In this document: piece by piece, positions 15,190 through 22,467 of the stretch
How the letters are laid out: every line of letters begins with the position of its first letter
How positions within the stretch are numbered: the stretch's first letter is position 1
NCBI GenBank assembly: GCA_049322755.1
Contig: JBMOQX010000017.1
Coordinates: forward strand, 74,408-138,407
Origin: DATIUV01 sp049322755
GTDB taxonomy: Bacteria; Pseudomonadota; Gammaproteobacteria; Burkholderiales; UBA6910
Length of the DNA stretch: 64,000 nt
Direction: 5' to 3'
Translations under genes and position numbers: made by a program
The notes under the pieces: generated by a model
Told to the model about the DNA's origin: nothing
The model's database searches: none
Seen by the model: the letters and a program-made list of their open reading frames with translations, nothing else

Positions 15190-15942
15190 GTGACGACGAT
15201 CGGGGAACGCGTGATCAGCCTGGGCAGCGTCGGCGCCAGCCCGCTGTACAAAACAGTGAAAAGCAAGATCCTCAACCAGATGACCAATGGCGAATGGGCG
15301 CGGGGGGAGGCCCTGCCCAGCGAAGCCAAGCTGGCGGCGCGGTTCGAGGTCAGCATCGGCACGGTGCGCAAGGCGATCGATGAACTGGTGGCGGAGAAGC
15401 TGCTGGTGCGCCATCAGGGCAAGGGCACTTTCGTCGCCGTGCACAACGAAGACCGCGCTCTCTACTATTTCTTTCACCTTGTCGGTCAGGACGGCTCCAA
15501 GGAATACCCGACCGCGGAGCTGCTCTCCTTCGGCCGCGGCAAGGCCGACGCACAGACGGCCGAGCGCTTGCGAATTGCGCGCGGCGCACCGGTGTTCCGT
15601 TTCCGCAATCGGCTTCTGCTCCAGGGACTGCCGAGCTTGCTCGACCAGATCACGGTGCCCCAGGGCCTGTTTCCCGGTCTCGACGAAGAGGGACTGCGCA
15701 GCCGGGAGCGCACCATCTACGCCCTCTACCAGTCGCGCTTCGGCATCAACGTCATCCGCGCCGAGGAGCGCCTGCGCGCGCGCCTGTGCGACGCCGAGAC
15801 GGCGGCGGCGCTGGATCTGGAAGCCGGCGATCCGATCCTCGAGATTCAGCGGGTCGCGTACACGTTCAACGACGTTCCGGTGGAAACGCGGGTGTCCCGG
15901 GTCAACACCGCCCGCCACGACTATTTGAACGAGCTGGGCTGA
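15190..15942 (+). CDS. GntR-family (HutC subfamily) transcriptional regulator
   Basis: About 250 residues: an N-terminal winged helix ('PLYKTVKSKILNQMTNGEW...LPSEAKLAARFEVSIGTVRKAIDELV') and a C-terminal UTRA ligand-binding domain ending 'VETRVSRVNTARHDYL'. The GTG at 15190 is chosen because GAGGA lies 8 bp upstream. An in-frame ATG at 15136 adds 18 residues but has no ribosome site and would sit at the likely transcript start. It is divergent from the suy operon and the obvious candidate to repress it until a pathway metabolite binds. Other sulfolactate clusters use other regulator families, so no name is given. Confidence 0.85.
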   Translation: MTTIGERVISLGSVGASPLYKTVKSKILNQMTNGEWARGEALPSEAKLAARFEVSIGTVRKAIDELVAEKLLVRHQGKGTFVAVHNEDRALYYFFHLVGQDGSKEYPTAELLSFGRGKADAQTAERLRIARGAPVFRFRNRLLLQGLPSLLDQITVPQGLFPGLDEEGLRSRERTIYALYQSRFGINVIRAEERLRARLCDAETAAALDLEAGDPILEIQRVAYTFNDVPVETRVSRVNTARHDYLNELG

Positions 15943-15973
15943 ACGCCGGGGGCCCGGTTAGGGGCGGCGGGAA

Positions 15974-17737
15974 TCAGTGCGGGGTGCGGCCAGCATCGCG
16001 CTGCAGCAGTTCCCGGAAACCCGGATCCTTGATGTTTTTGAGCAGCCAGCGCCGCTGCGCGTCGGCATCTGCGCGCCAGCCCGCCGCAGCCAGAGCAGTC
16101 GCGGCCTCGGCGCGGGCCGCGATGGACAAGGGATCGGTGGCGTCCGCGCCGTTCGCCAACGCGCAACGCATGAAGAAATCCGCCGCTTCCGGAGCCTGTG
16201 CTTGCGCCAGCCGGAGCCTGCCCATCGCAAACAGCGCTTCGCGAACCGGGTTCGCGTCGCCCGAGCGCAACACCGCCTGCAATAACGCCTCCGCGCCACC
16301 CGGCTTGCCTGCCGCCAGCAGACTCTCGCCCAGCCGCAGCGCCTTCTCGACAGAAGCCGGCGGCAGCGGCACATCGGGACCGACGATGCCCTTCACGGCG
16401 GCCTCGGCGTCGTCGGGCCGCCCCGCCGCCAGCAGCACACGCCCGCGTTCCAGGGCCCAGTCCGCCGACACGGTGCCCGCGGGTGGCGAAACGCCTTCCA
16501 GATAGCTCGCTGCCGCACCCCAGGCCCGGGCCTCTGCGGCCATCCCCGCCAGCGTGCGCCGAGCACCCAACGCATCCGGCGGCAGCGCCAGCGGCGAACC
16601 GGCCGCGAACAGCCGCACCGCCGCAATGCCGAGCTTGCCTTCACGCAACGACCCCAACAGGCGCTCGGCGGCGAGGCGGCGGTTCGCTTCGCTGCGCGCC
16701 TGCTTTGCCAGCAGGGCCCAGATCGACCGTGCGCCCACGGGGTCGGCAGCGGCGCGCTTTTCGGCGGCTACCAGCCAGGCAGTATCCTCGCCCATCAGCA
16801 GCTGGCCGGCGTTGGCAAGTTCCTGGCCGCGGCGCCCATAGGCATCCGCAAGTTCGGTGGCGTCGGCCGTCCGAGCGCGCGTGACGTCCTGCGGAGAACG
16901 GTTCAGCAGGCCTTCCAGCGCACTGACCTCCGCCGACCGGTCCGGCACGCGGCGTGCGGCTTCCAGCAACAGCCAGAGCGCATCCGGATCCTCCCCGCGC
17001 ATGAGCGCCGTCCACGCGGCCGCCAGCGCCGTGGCCGGCGCGGTCACGCCGGCGCCCAGTTCTGCCCGCACCACGGCCGGGTGCTTGGCGTCGAGGCCGG
17101 CGGCAAAGGACAGGGCCTCCTTGCCGAGCCCTCCGGCCGCGAGGCCACGCACGAACGCCAGCGACTCCTCCCGGCTCAGGGGACGGAAGTCCTGCTGGAA
17201 TCGCAGCATGGCCCGATAGGCGTCGCGAGACCGGCCCTCGGTCAGGTAAACCTCGATCACCAGCCGGCGCGCCGGCCGCTGCGCGGGTTCCGCCGCGCCA
17301 TCGCCGCCCCACAGCTGCCGGCGCAGGAAATCAGCGGCACGACGGGTTTGCCCGGAATCCAGCGCGGCCTGGGCAGCCGACCCGTAGGCGAGCTGGCGCA
17401 GATCGGCGGGAACATTGGCGGGCAACGCCTGGACGCGGGCGATAAGCGCATCCCGGTCCCCCATCTGCGCGAGCAACTCCACGCGCAACGCTTCCCACTC
17501 AGGCCAGGAGGCAGCGGTGGATTGCCGCGGCTGGGAGCGTTCGATGCGGCTCAGCGCCAGCCGGGGCGCACCGGCCTGGGCGATGCGCCGGGCGTCCGCC
17601 AACGCGGGATCGGGAGCTTGGGCAGGAGCAAGGGGTGCCCCGGAGGCAGGAACGGCAAGCACCAGGACCACGCCGATCGCGCTGGCGTGGGCCCGGGATC
17701 GCGCGACGGTCCGGAAAAATGGCCCCGGCGCGCGCAC
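15974..17737 (-). CDS. Exported TPR-repeat protein of unknown function
   Basis: 587 residues. A hydrophobic stretch after a basic N-terminus ('ASAIGVVLVLAVPASGAPLA') looks like a signal peptide. The rest is Ala/Leu/Arg-rich helical repeat sequence of tetratricopeptide style, with helix pairs such as 'DWALERGRVLLAAGRPDDAEAAV' and 'EALFAMGRLRLAQAQAPEAADFFMRCAL'. No catalytic motif is visible. The GTG start is 6 bp downstream of rplS, so it probably shares the rpsP-rplS transcript. It may be a periplasmic scaffold, but I do not recognise a named family. Confidence 0.72.
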   Translation of the reverse strand: MRAPGPFFRTVARSRAHASAIGVVLVLAVPASGAPLAPAQAPDPALADARRIAQAGAPRLALSRIERSQPRQSTAASWPEWEALRVELLAQMGDRDALIARVQALPANVPADLRQLAYGSAAQAALDSGQTRRAADFLRRQLWGGDGAAEPAQRPARRLVIEVYLTEGRSRDAYRAMLRFQQDFRPLSREESLAFVRGLAAGGLGKEALSFAAGLDAKHPAVVRAELGAGVTAPATALAAAWTALMRGEDPDALWLLLEAARRVPDRSAEVSALEGLLNRSPQDVTRARTADATELADAYGRRGQELANAGQLLMGEDTAWLVAAEKRAAADPVGARSIWALLAKQARSEANRRLAAERLLGSLREGKLGIAAVRLFAAGSPLALPPDALGARRTLAGMAAEARAWGAAASYLEGVSPPAGTVSADWALERGRVLLAAGRPDDAEAAVKGIVGPDVPLPPASVEKALRLGESLLAAGKPGGAEALLQAVLRSGDANPVREALFAMGRLRLAQAQAPEAADFFMRCALANGADATDPLSIAARAEAATALAAAGWRADADAQRRWLLKNIKDPGFRELLQRDAGRTPH

Positions 17738-17743
17738 AACGAC

Positions 17744-18130
17744 TTACTCGGCGGCCGCCTTGTCGCTCTGGGTGAGCTTCTCGCGGATGCGCGCCTTCTT
17801 GCCGGTGAGGTTGCGCAGGAAATACAGCTTTGCGCGGCGCACATCGCCGCGGCGCTTCACCTCGATATTGGCCACCAGCGGCGAGTACGTCTGGAAGGTC
17901 CGCTCCACGCCCTCGCCCGAAGACATCTTGCGCACCACGAAGGACGAATTGAGGCCGCGATTGCGCTTGGCGATCACTACTCCTTCGTAAGCCTGCAACC
18001 GCTCGCGGTTGCCTTCCTTCACCTTCACCTGCACCACCACGGTGTCGCCCGGCGCAAACGCCGGCACGGTCTTGCCCAGGCGGTCGATTTCTTCCTGTTC
18101 CAGCTGCTTGATCAGATCCACGGCTTTCAC
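17744..18130 (-). CDS. rplS: 50S ribosomal protein L19
   Basis: 128 residues. L19 sits at the 30S-50S interface. 'FAPGDTVVVQVKVKEGNRERLQAYEGVVIAKRNRGLNSSF' and 'SSGEGVERTFQTYSP' are diagnostic. The GTG start overlaps the trmD stop (GTGA). It has a short Ala/Glu-rich tail ('SDKAAAE') beyond the usual end. Last ribosomal gene of the rpsP-rimM-trmD-rplS operon. Confidence 0.97.
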   Translation of the reverse strand: MKAVDLIKQLEQEEIDRLGKTVPAFAPGDTVVVQVKVKEGNRERLQAYEGVVIAKRNRGLNSSFVVRKMSSGEGVERTFQTYSPLVANIEVKRRGDVRRAKLYFLRNLTGKKARIREKLTQSDKAAAE

Positions 18131-18900
18131 TCCTTGCCCTGTGCTTCGCGCTCCGGGCGCTCCGCCTTGAACTCGTCCAATAATCCCTGCTCTTCCCTGC
18201 TCAGCGGCCGCTGCTCCAGCAGCCGCGGCCGGCGCAGCCAGGTGCGCCCCAGCGCCTGCTTGAGCCGCCAGCGCCGGATCTCCGCATGATGGCCGGACAA
18301 CAGCACCGGCGGCACCGCCTCGCCGTCGTACGTCTCGGGACGGGTGTAATGCGGATGGTCGAGAAGCCCGTCAACGAACGAATCCTCGTTCGCGGAGTGT
18401 TCGTCCCCGAGCGCGCCCGGCAACTGCCGCACCACGCAATCCACCACCACCATCGCCGCCAGCTCGCCGCCCGAGAGCACGTAGTCGCCGATCGACAGCT
18501 CTTCGTCCACCCGGCGCGCCAACAAGCGCTCGTCGACGCCCTCGTAGCGCCCGGCCAGCAACGTCACCGCCGGTCTCGCCGCCAGTTCCATCACCGCTGC
18601 GTGCGTCAGCATCCGGCCCTGCGGGGAGAGGTAGATCACCGGCGCCGGTTCCAGCCCCGCGGCGCGCTGGTCCGTCCGGACCGCGTCGATCACCTTCTCC
18701 AGCGGCTCGGCCAGCATCACCATGCCCGGACCGCCGCCGTAAGGCCGGTCGTCGACGGTGCGATGCACGTCCTGGGTGAAATTCCTCGGGTTCCAGGTCT
18801 TGAGCCCGAACAATCCGCGCTCCCGTGCCCGCCCCGTGACGCCGTAACCCAGCGCGCCTTCCACCATCTCGGGAAACAGCGTAATCACGTCAAACCGCAT
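18127..18900 (-). CDS. trmD: tRNA (guanine-N1)-methyltransferase
   Basis: 257 residues. It methylates G37 of tRNAs reading codons that start with C, using S-adenosylmethionine, and prevents +1 frameshifting. The SPOUT knot and its motifs are present: 'MRFDVITLFPEM', 'DDRPYGGGPGMVM', 'LLAGRYEGVDERLL', 'EELSIGDYVLSGGELAAMV'. The linker 'NEDSFVDGLLDHPHYTRPE' is standard. It overlaps rplS by 4 bp and follows rimM after 31 bp. Confidence 0.97.
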   Translation of the reverse strand: MRFDVITLFPEMVEGALGYGVTGRARERGLFGLKTWNPRNFTQDVHRTVDDRPYGGGPGMVMLAEPLEKVIDAVRTDQRAAGLEPAPVIYLSPQGRMLTHAAVMELAARPAVTLLAGRYEGVDERLLARRVDEELSIGDYVLSGGELAAMVVVDCVVRQLPGALGDEHSANEDSFVDGLLDHPHYTRPETYDGEAVPPVLLSGHHAEIRRWRLKQALGRTWLRRPRLLEQRPLSREEQGLLDEFKAERPEREAQGKE

Positions 18901-18931
18901 GCGCCGCTTTCCCGACCCCTCCGCTTCCGCC

Positions 18932-19450
18932 TCAGTAATCGGCGCCCCAGTCCACCCGGATCTGGCCGCCGGCCAGGTCCACTTCCCGGATCACCGGCCC
19001 GACAAACGGAATCAGCCGCTCCCGCTCCGCCGCCACTCGCAACACTTCGTTCGCGCCGGTTTCGATCAGGCCGGTCACCCGTCCCAAATCGACACCTTCC
19101 AAATTAACGACCCGCAGCCCGATGAGATCGACCCAGTAGTACTCGCCCGTACCGGCCTGCGCCAGCAATTCCCTTGGCACCGCAATTTCCTGCCCGCGCA
19201 GCCCGGCGGCCGTTTCCGGGTCATTGCAGCCCTCCAGCTTGGCCACAACCCCCTTGCCGCGTTCGGCCACGGCCTCGACCGCCACCGCCCGCTGCTTGTC
19301 GCTGCCGATCCACCAGGTGGAATACTCGCCGATGGCCTCGGGACTGCGGGTGAACGTCCTCACCCTGACCCACCCCTTGACGCCGACCGGCGCGCCAAAC
19401 TCGCCGAGTACGACCCAGGGTCCGTCCGGATCAGGCCGCGGCCTTGGCAC
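18932..19450 (-). CDS. rimM: Ribosome maturation factor RimM
   Basis: About 172 residues. RimM helps assemble the 30S head and binds S19. The N-terminal RimM barrel begins 'VVLGEFGAPVGVKGWVRVRTFT' and the C-terminal PRC barrel contains 'GEYYWVDLIGLRVVN' and 'IPFVGPVIREVDLAGGQIRVDW'. The GTG at 19450, inside the end of rpsP, gives the normal family length. The frame is open further upstream but only over rpsP. Confidence 0.93.
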   Translation of the reverse strand: MPRPRPDPDGPWVVLGEFGAPVGVKGWVRVRTFTRSPEAIGEYSTWWIGSDKQRAVAVEAVAERGKGVVAKLEGCNDPETAAGLRGQEIAVPRELLAQAGTGEYYWVDLIGLRVVNLEGVDLGRVTGLIETGANEVLRVAAERERLIPFVGPVIREVDLAGGQIRVDWGADY

Positions 19451-19685
19451 CGAACTGCTTAACCAGCCGGGCCACGGTGTCGGAAAGTTTGGCTCCCTTG
19501 CCTTGCCAGTAGGTGAGACGGTCCAGCCGAATGCGCAGCCCTTCTTCACCCTGAGCGGCTTTCGGGTTGTAAAAACCGATGCGCTCCACGAAGCGCCCGT
19601 CCCGCGCGTTGCGCGAGTCAGCCACCACCATGTTGTAAAAAGGCCGCTTTTTGGCGCCGCCGCGCGCCAGGCGAATCACTACCAT
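19431..19685 (-). CDS. rpsP: 30S ribosomal protein S16
   Basis: 84 residues, the usual length. 'MVVIRLARGGAKKRPFYNMVVADSRNARDGRFVERIGFYNP' is the diagnostic N-terminus. First gene of the rpsP-rimM-trmD-rplS operon, with a promoter about 50-75 bp upstream. It overlaps rimM by 20 bp. Confidence 0.97.
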   Translation of the reverse strand: MVVIRLARGGAKKRPFYNMVVADSRNARDGRFVERIGFYNPKAAQGEEGLRIRLDRLTYWQGKGAKLSDTVARLVKQFGAKAAA

Positions 19686-19731
19686 CGTAACCTCGAATCC
19701 TCTGGTTCCCGCAGAATGCGAAAAGGCCGGA

Positions 19732-19761
19732 ATTTTAAAGTATTTTTTGCTTCCCTAGCAA
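19732..19761 (-). promoter_or_regulatory. Predicted promoter of the rpsP operon
   Basis: Minus-strand TTGCTA (19761-19756), an 18-bp spacer and TAAAAT (19737-19732) lie in an AT-rich stretch between the M20 remnant and rpsP. The AT-rich island stands out from the surrounding GC-rich sequence. Confidence 0.5.
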
Positions 19762-19767
19762 GAACTC

Positions 19768-20079
19768 TCAAGCGCCGCACCAATCTTCCATGATGCGTCG
19801 ATACAGTCCCGCAGCGGCCGCGACCCGGCTCACCAAGCAATACTCGTCGGTTTGATGGGTCATGTGGAGTTCCCCGGGACCGAGGATCAGGGCGGGCACT
19901 CCACCGTAGGTCGCCTGGAACGCCGCGGCATCGGTGCAATACGGCACGGTCCGCGGCACCGGCGATTCGCCTGCCGCCTCCCCGGCGAGTTGAAACACCC
20001 GCTGGATCCGGTCGCCGCCGGGCTCCGGGTACACGGGCGCCAGACCGAGTGCATTGCGTGCGCAGCGAGGCAACGACAA
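19768..20079 (-). pseudogene. C-terminal remnant of an M20 peptidase (ArgE/DapE-like)
   Basis: 103 codons matching only the C-terminal part of the M20 deacylase family: 'YCTDAAAFQATYGGVPALILGPGELHMTHQTDEYCLVSRVAAAAGLYRRI', which includes the 'GPG...H..DE' metal-ligand region. Acetylornithine deacetylase is normally near 380 residues, so about three quarters, including the first metal ligands, is missing. Only 72 bp separate the remnant from the ffh stop, which leaves no room for the lost part. It cannot be a working enzyme alone. I infer a deletion that joined it to the ffh end. Confidence 0.75.
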
Positions 20080-20151
20080 CCAGCGGGCGGGCGCTCCCCG
20101 CGCGAACGCCCACCCGGCGAACGGGAGCCGCGTGCGTCGTAAGCTGCGCTG

Positions 20152-21498
20152 TCAGCGCATGCCGGGCAGCACGCCGCGCATGCCGCGCATCAGCTTGCCG
20201 ACGCCGCCCTTGGAAACCATTTTCATCATTTTCTGGGTCTGCTCGAACTGGTTGAGCAGGCGGTTCACTTCCTGCACCGTGACCCCGGCACCGGCGGCGA
20301 TGCGCCGCTTGCGCGACGCCTTGATGAGCTCCGGCTTGGAGCGCTCCTGCGGCGTCATCGAATTGATGATGCCCTCTATGCGCGCGAACACCTTCTCGTC
20401 CATGGCCGCGCCCTGCACCGCCTGCGACACCTGCATCGGGAGCTTGTCCAGCATCGCGCCCAAGCCCCCCATCTTGCGCATCTGGCCGATCTGGGCCTTG
20501 AAGTCCTGCAGATCGAAACTCTTGCCCGATTTCATCTTGCGCGCCAGCTTCTCGGCCTCATCGCGGTCGACGCTGCGCTGGACCTCTTCCACCAGCGATA
20601 CCACGTCGCCCATGCCGAGAATGCGCGAGGCCATGCGCTCCGGATAGAACGGCTCCAGGCCGCCCAGCTTCTCGCTCATGCCGACGAACTTGATCGGCCT
20701 GCCCGTGATCTGGCGCACCGAGAGGGCCGCCCCGCCGCGGGCGTCGCCGTCCAGCTTGGTCAGCACCAGGCCGGTGAGCGGCAGCACTTCACCGAATGCC
20801 TTCGCGGTGTTGACCGCGTCCTGACCCTGCATCGCGTCCACCACCAGCAGCGTCTCCACCGGCGTCACCGCGCGATGCAGCGCGGCCACTTCGTCCATCA
20901 TGTCCTGGTCGATGGTGAGCCGGCCCGCGGTGTCCACCAGCACCACATCGATGTAGTGGCGCCGCGCATGATCCAGCGCCCGGGTCGCGATCGCCACCGG
21001 CGCCTCGCCGGGCTCCGGCGAGAAGAATTCGGCGCCGGACTGATGCGCCAGCGTGCGCAGCTGGTCCACCGCCGCGGGGCGATAGACGTCGCACGAAACC
21101 AACAGGACCTTCTTCTTCTTTTCTTTGAGCAGGCGGGCGAGCTTGCCGGTGGTGGTGGTCTTGCCGGTACCCTGCAGGCCGGCCATCAGGATCACCGCCG
21201 GCGGCGTGGTGGCAAGATCCAGTGCCGCGTTCGCCTCCCCCATGAGTCGCGTCAGTTCCCGATGCACCACGCCCACCAGCGCCTGCCCGGGAGTCAGGCT
21301 GCCCTGCACCTCCTGGCCGAGCGCCATTTCCTTCACCTGGCCGATGAATTCCTTGACCACCGGCAGCGCCACGTCCGCCTCGAGCAGGGCAACCCGCACT
21401 TCCCGCAGGGCGTCCTGGACGTTGGCTTCGGTCAGGCGCGCCTCGCCGCGCAGCGTCTTGACGACGCGCGAGAGGCGCTGGGAAAGGGTATCGAACAT
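20152..21498 (-). CDS. ffh: Signal recognition particle protein Ffh
   Basis: 448 residues. The SRP54 GTPase binds 4.5S RNA and signal sequences and targets membrane proteins to FtsY. It shows the N domain, the G domain with 'GLQGTGKTTTTGKLA', 'DTAGRL' and 'TKLDGDARGG', and the Met-rich M domain ('KMMKMVSKGGVGKLMRGMRG') at the C-terminus. It is divergent from the CcsA-like gene 59 bp away. Confidence 0.97.
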   Translation of the reverse strand: MFDTLSQRLSRVVKTLRGEARLTEANVQDALREVRVALLEADVALPVVKEFIGQVKEMALGQEVQGSLTPGQALVGVVHRELTRLMGEANAALDLATTPPAVILMAGLQGTGKTTTTGKLARLLKEKKKKVLLVSCDVYRPAAVDQLRTLAHQSGAEFFSPEPGEAPVAIATRALDHARRHYIDVVLVDTAGRLTIDQDMMDEVAALHRAVTPVETLLVVDAMQGQDAVNTAKAFGEVLPLTGLVLTKLDGDARGGAALSVRQITGRPIKFVGMSEKLGGLEPFYPERMASRILGMGDVVSLVEEVQRSVDRDEAEKLARKMKSGKSFDLQDFKAQIGQMRKMGGLGAMLDKLPMQVSQAVQGAAMDEKVFARIEGIINSMTPQERSKPELIKASRKRRIAAGAGVTVQEVNRLLNQFEQTQKMMKMVSKGGVGKLMRGMRGVLPGMR

Positions 21499-21556
21499 GG
21501 GCGGCGGCTCCGGCAGAACGGCGGTTCGTCGTGTAGACTACTTGGCGACTTCCACG

Positions 21557-22390
21557 ATGCCCCTGATTCTAACGTATTCCCTGGCAGCGCTGCTCTATGC
21601 CGCCGTGGCCGGCCTGCAGTGGCGCGCACGCGCGCGCGCGGTCGGAGCGCAGGATGACGGCGCGGCGCAGGCGCCGGCATCGGCGTGGCCCGGTCACCTC
21701 ATCCTCATTCCCCTGGCGCTGCACGGCTACGCGCTCGCCAACTCGGTATTCGGGCCCGGCGGTCTCCATCTCGGCATCGCCAACGCGGTGTCGGCCATCG
21801 TGTTCCTCACGCTGCTGGTGTATTGGGTGGCCAGCCTGTTCTGGGACATGCGCGGGCTGCTCCTGATCCTGGCGCCGGCGGCCGCTATCGCTGCCCTGCT
21901 GCCGCTGCTGGCTCCGTCGCTGGATCCGCTGCCCAACACCAACGTGCCGGCCTTCAAGTATCACTTGCTGATCGCGATGCTGGCGTACAGCCTGTTCACG
22001 ATCGCAGCGCTGCACGCGGTGCTCATGGCCCTGGCGGAGCGCCGGCTGCATCACCCGACGCGGTCGTCGCTGCTGGGCGATTTCCCCCCGCTGCTTTCGA
22101 TGGAAACGCTGCTGTTCCGCATTCTCTGGGCAGGATTCGTGCTGCTGACTCTTACGCTGGCAACCGGTTTCGTGTTTTCCGAGGAATTGCTCGGCAAACC
22201 GCTGCAGTTCAGCCATAAGACGGTGTTCGGCATCCTGTCCTGGCTGATTTTTGCCTCGCTGCTGGCGGGCAGGGCAATGTGGGGCTGGCGCGGCCGGGTG
22301 GCAATCCGCTGGACCCTGGCAGGTTTCATCGCCCTGTTTCTCGCGTACGTGGGGAGCAAGTTCGTGCTCGAGGTGATCCTCGGTCGATGA
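21557..22390 (+). CDS. Cytochrome c assembly (CcsA/YpjD-like) integral membrane protein
   Basis: 277 residues with eight or so hydrophobic segments. The C-terminal half carries the family pattern 'KYHLLIAMLAYSLFTIAALHAVLMALAERRLH' and 'LGKPLQFSHKTVFGILSWLIFASLLAGRAMWGWRGRVAIRWTLAGF'. It is homologous to the heme-handling CcsA/CcmC group, but the YpjD-like branch next to ffh has no proven role. A longer reading frame reaches back into ffh on the other strand and is not used; the ATG at 21557 begins the first membrane segment. Confidence 0.82.
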   Translation: MPLILTYSLAALLYAAVAGLQWRARARAVGAQDDGAAQAPASAWPGHLILIPLALHGYALANSVFGPGGLHLGIANAVSAIVFLTLLVYWVASLFWDMRGLLLILAPAAAIAALLPLLAPSLDPLPNTNVPAFKYHLLIAMLAYSLFTIAALHAVLMALAERRLHHPTRSSLLGDFPPLLSMETLLFRILWAGFVLLTLTLATGFVFSEELLGKPLQFSHKTVFGILSWLIFASLLAGRAMWGWRGRVAIRWTLAGFIALFLAYVGSKFVLEVILGR

Positions 22391-22404
22391 GCCATCGCAT
22401 CGCC

Positions 22405-22434
22405 TTGACACCCGCGACGAGGCCCGCCGATACT
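22405..22434 (+). promoter_or_regulatory. Candidate promoter of the CorC-like gene
   Basis: TTGACA (22405-22410), 18-bp spacer, GATACT (22429-22434), in the 77-bp gap before the transporter gene. A 6-bp GCCCGC/GCGGGC inverted repeat spans the -10 (22422-22440). Confidence 0.4.
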
Positions 22435-22467
22435 GCGGGCTCGTTTCCGCACCCCAGGTAACCGCCG

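Noticed and set aside
19679..20113. 144-codon frame overlapping the M20 remnant
   Set aside because: It is in another frame and has no domain; the 19768-20079 frame carries the recognisable M20 sequence.
20080..20151. GC inverted repeat between ffh and the M20 remnant as a terminator
   Set aside because: A GGGTGGGCG/CGCCCGCCC stem is possible but there is no U-run on the minus strand, so terminator status is not supported.
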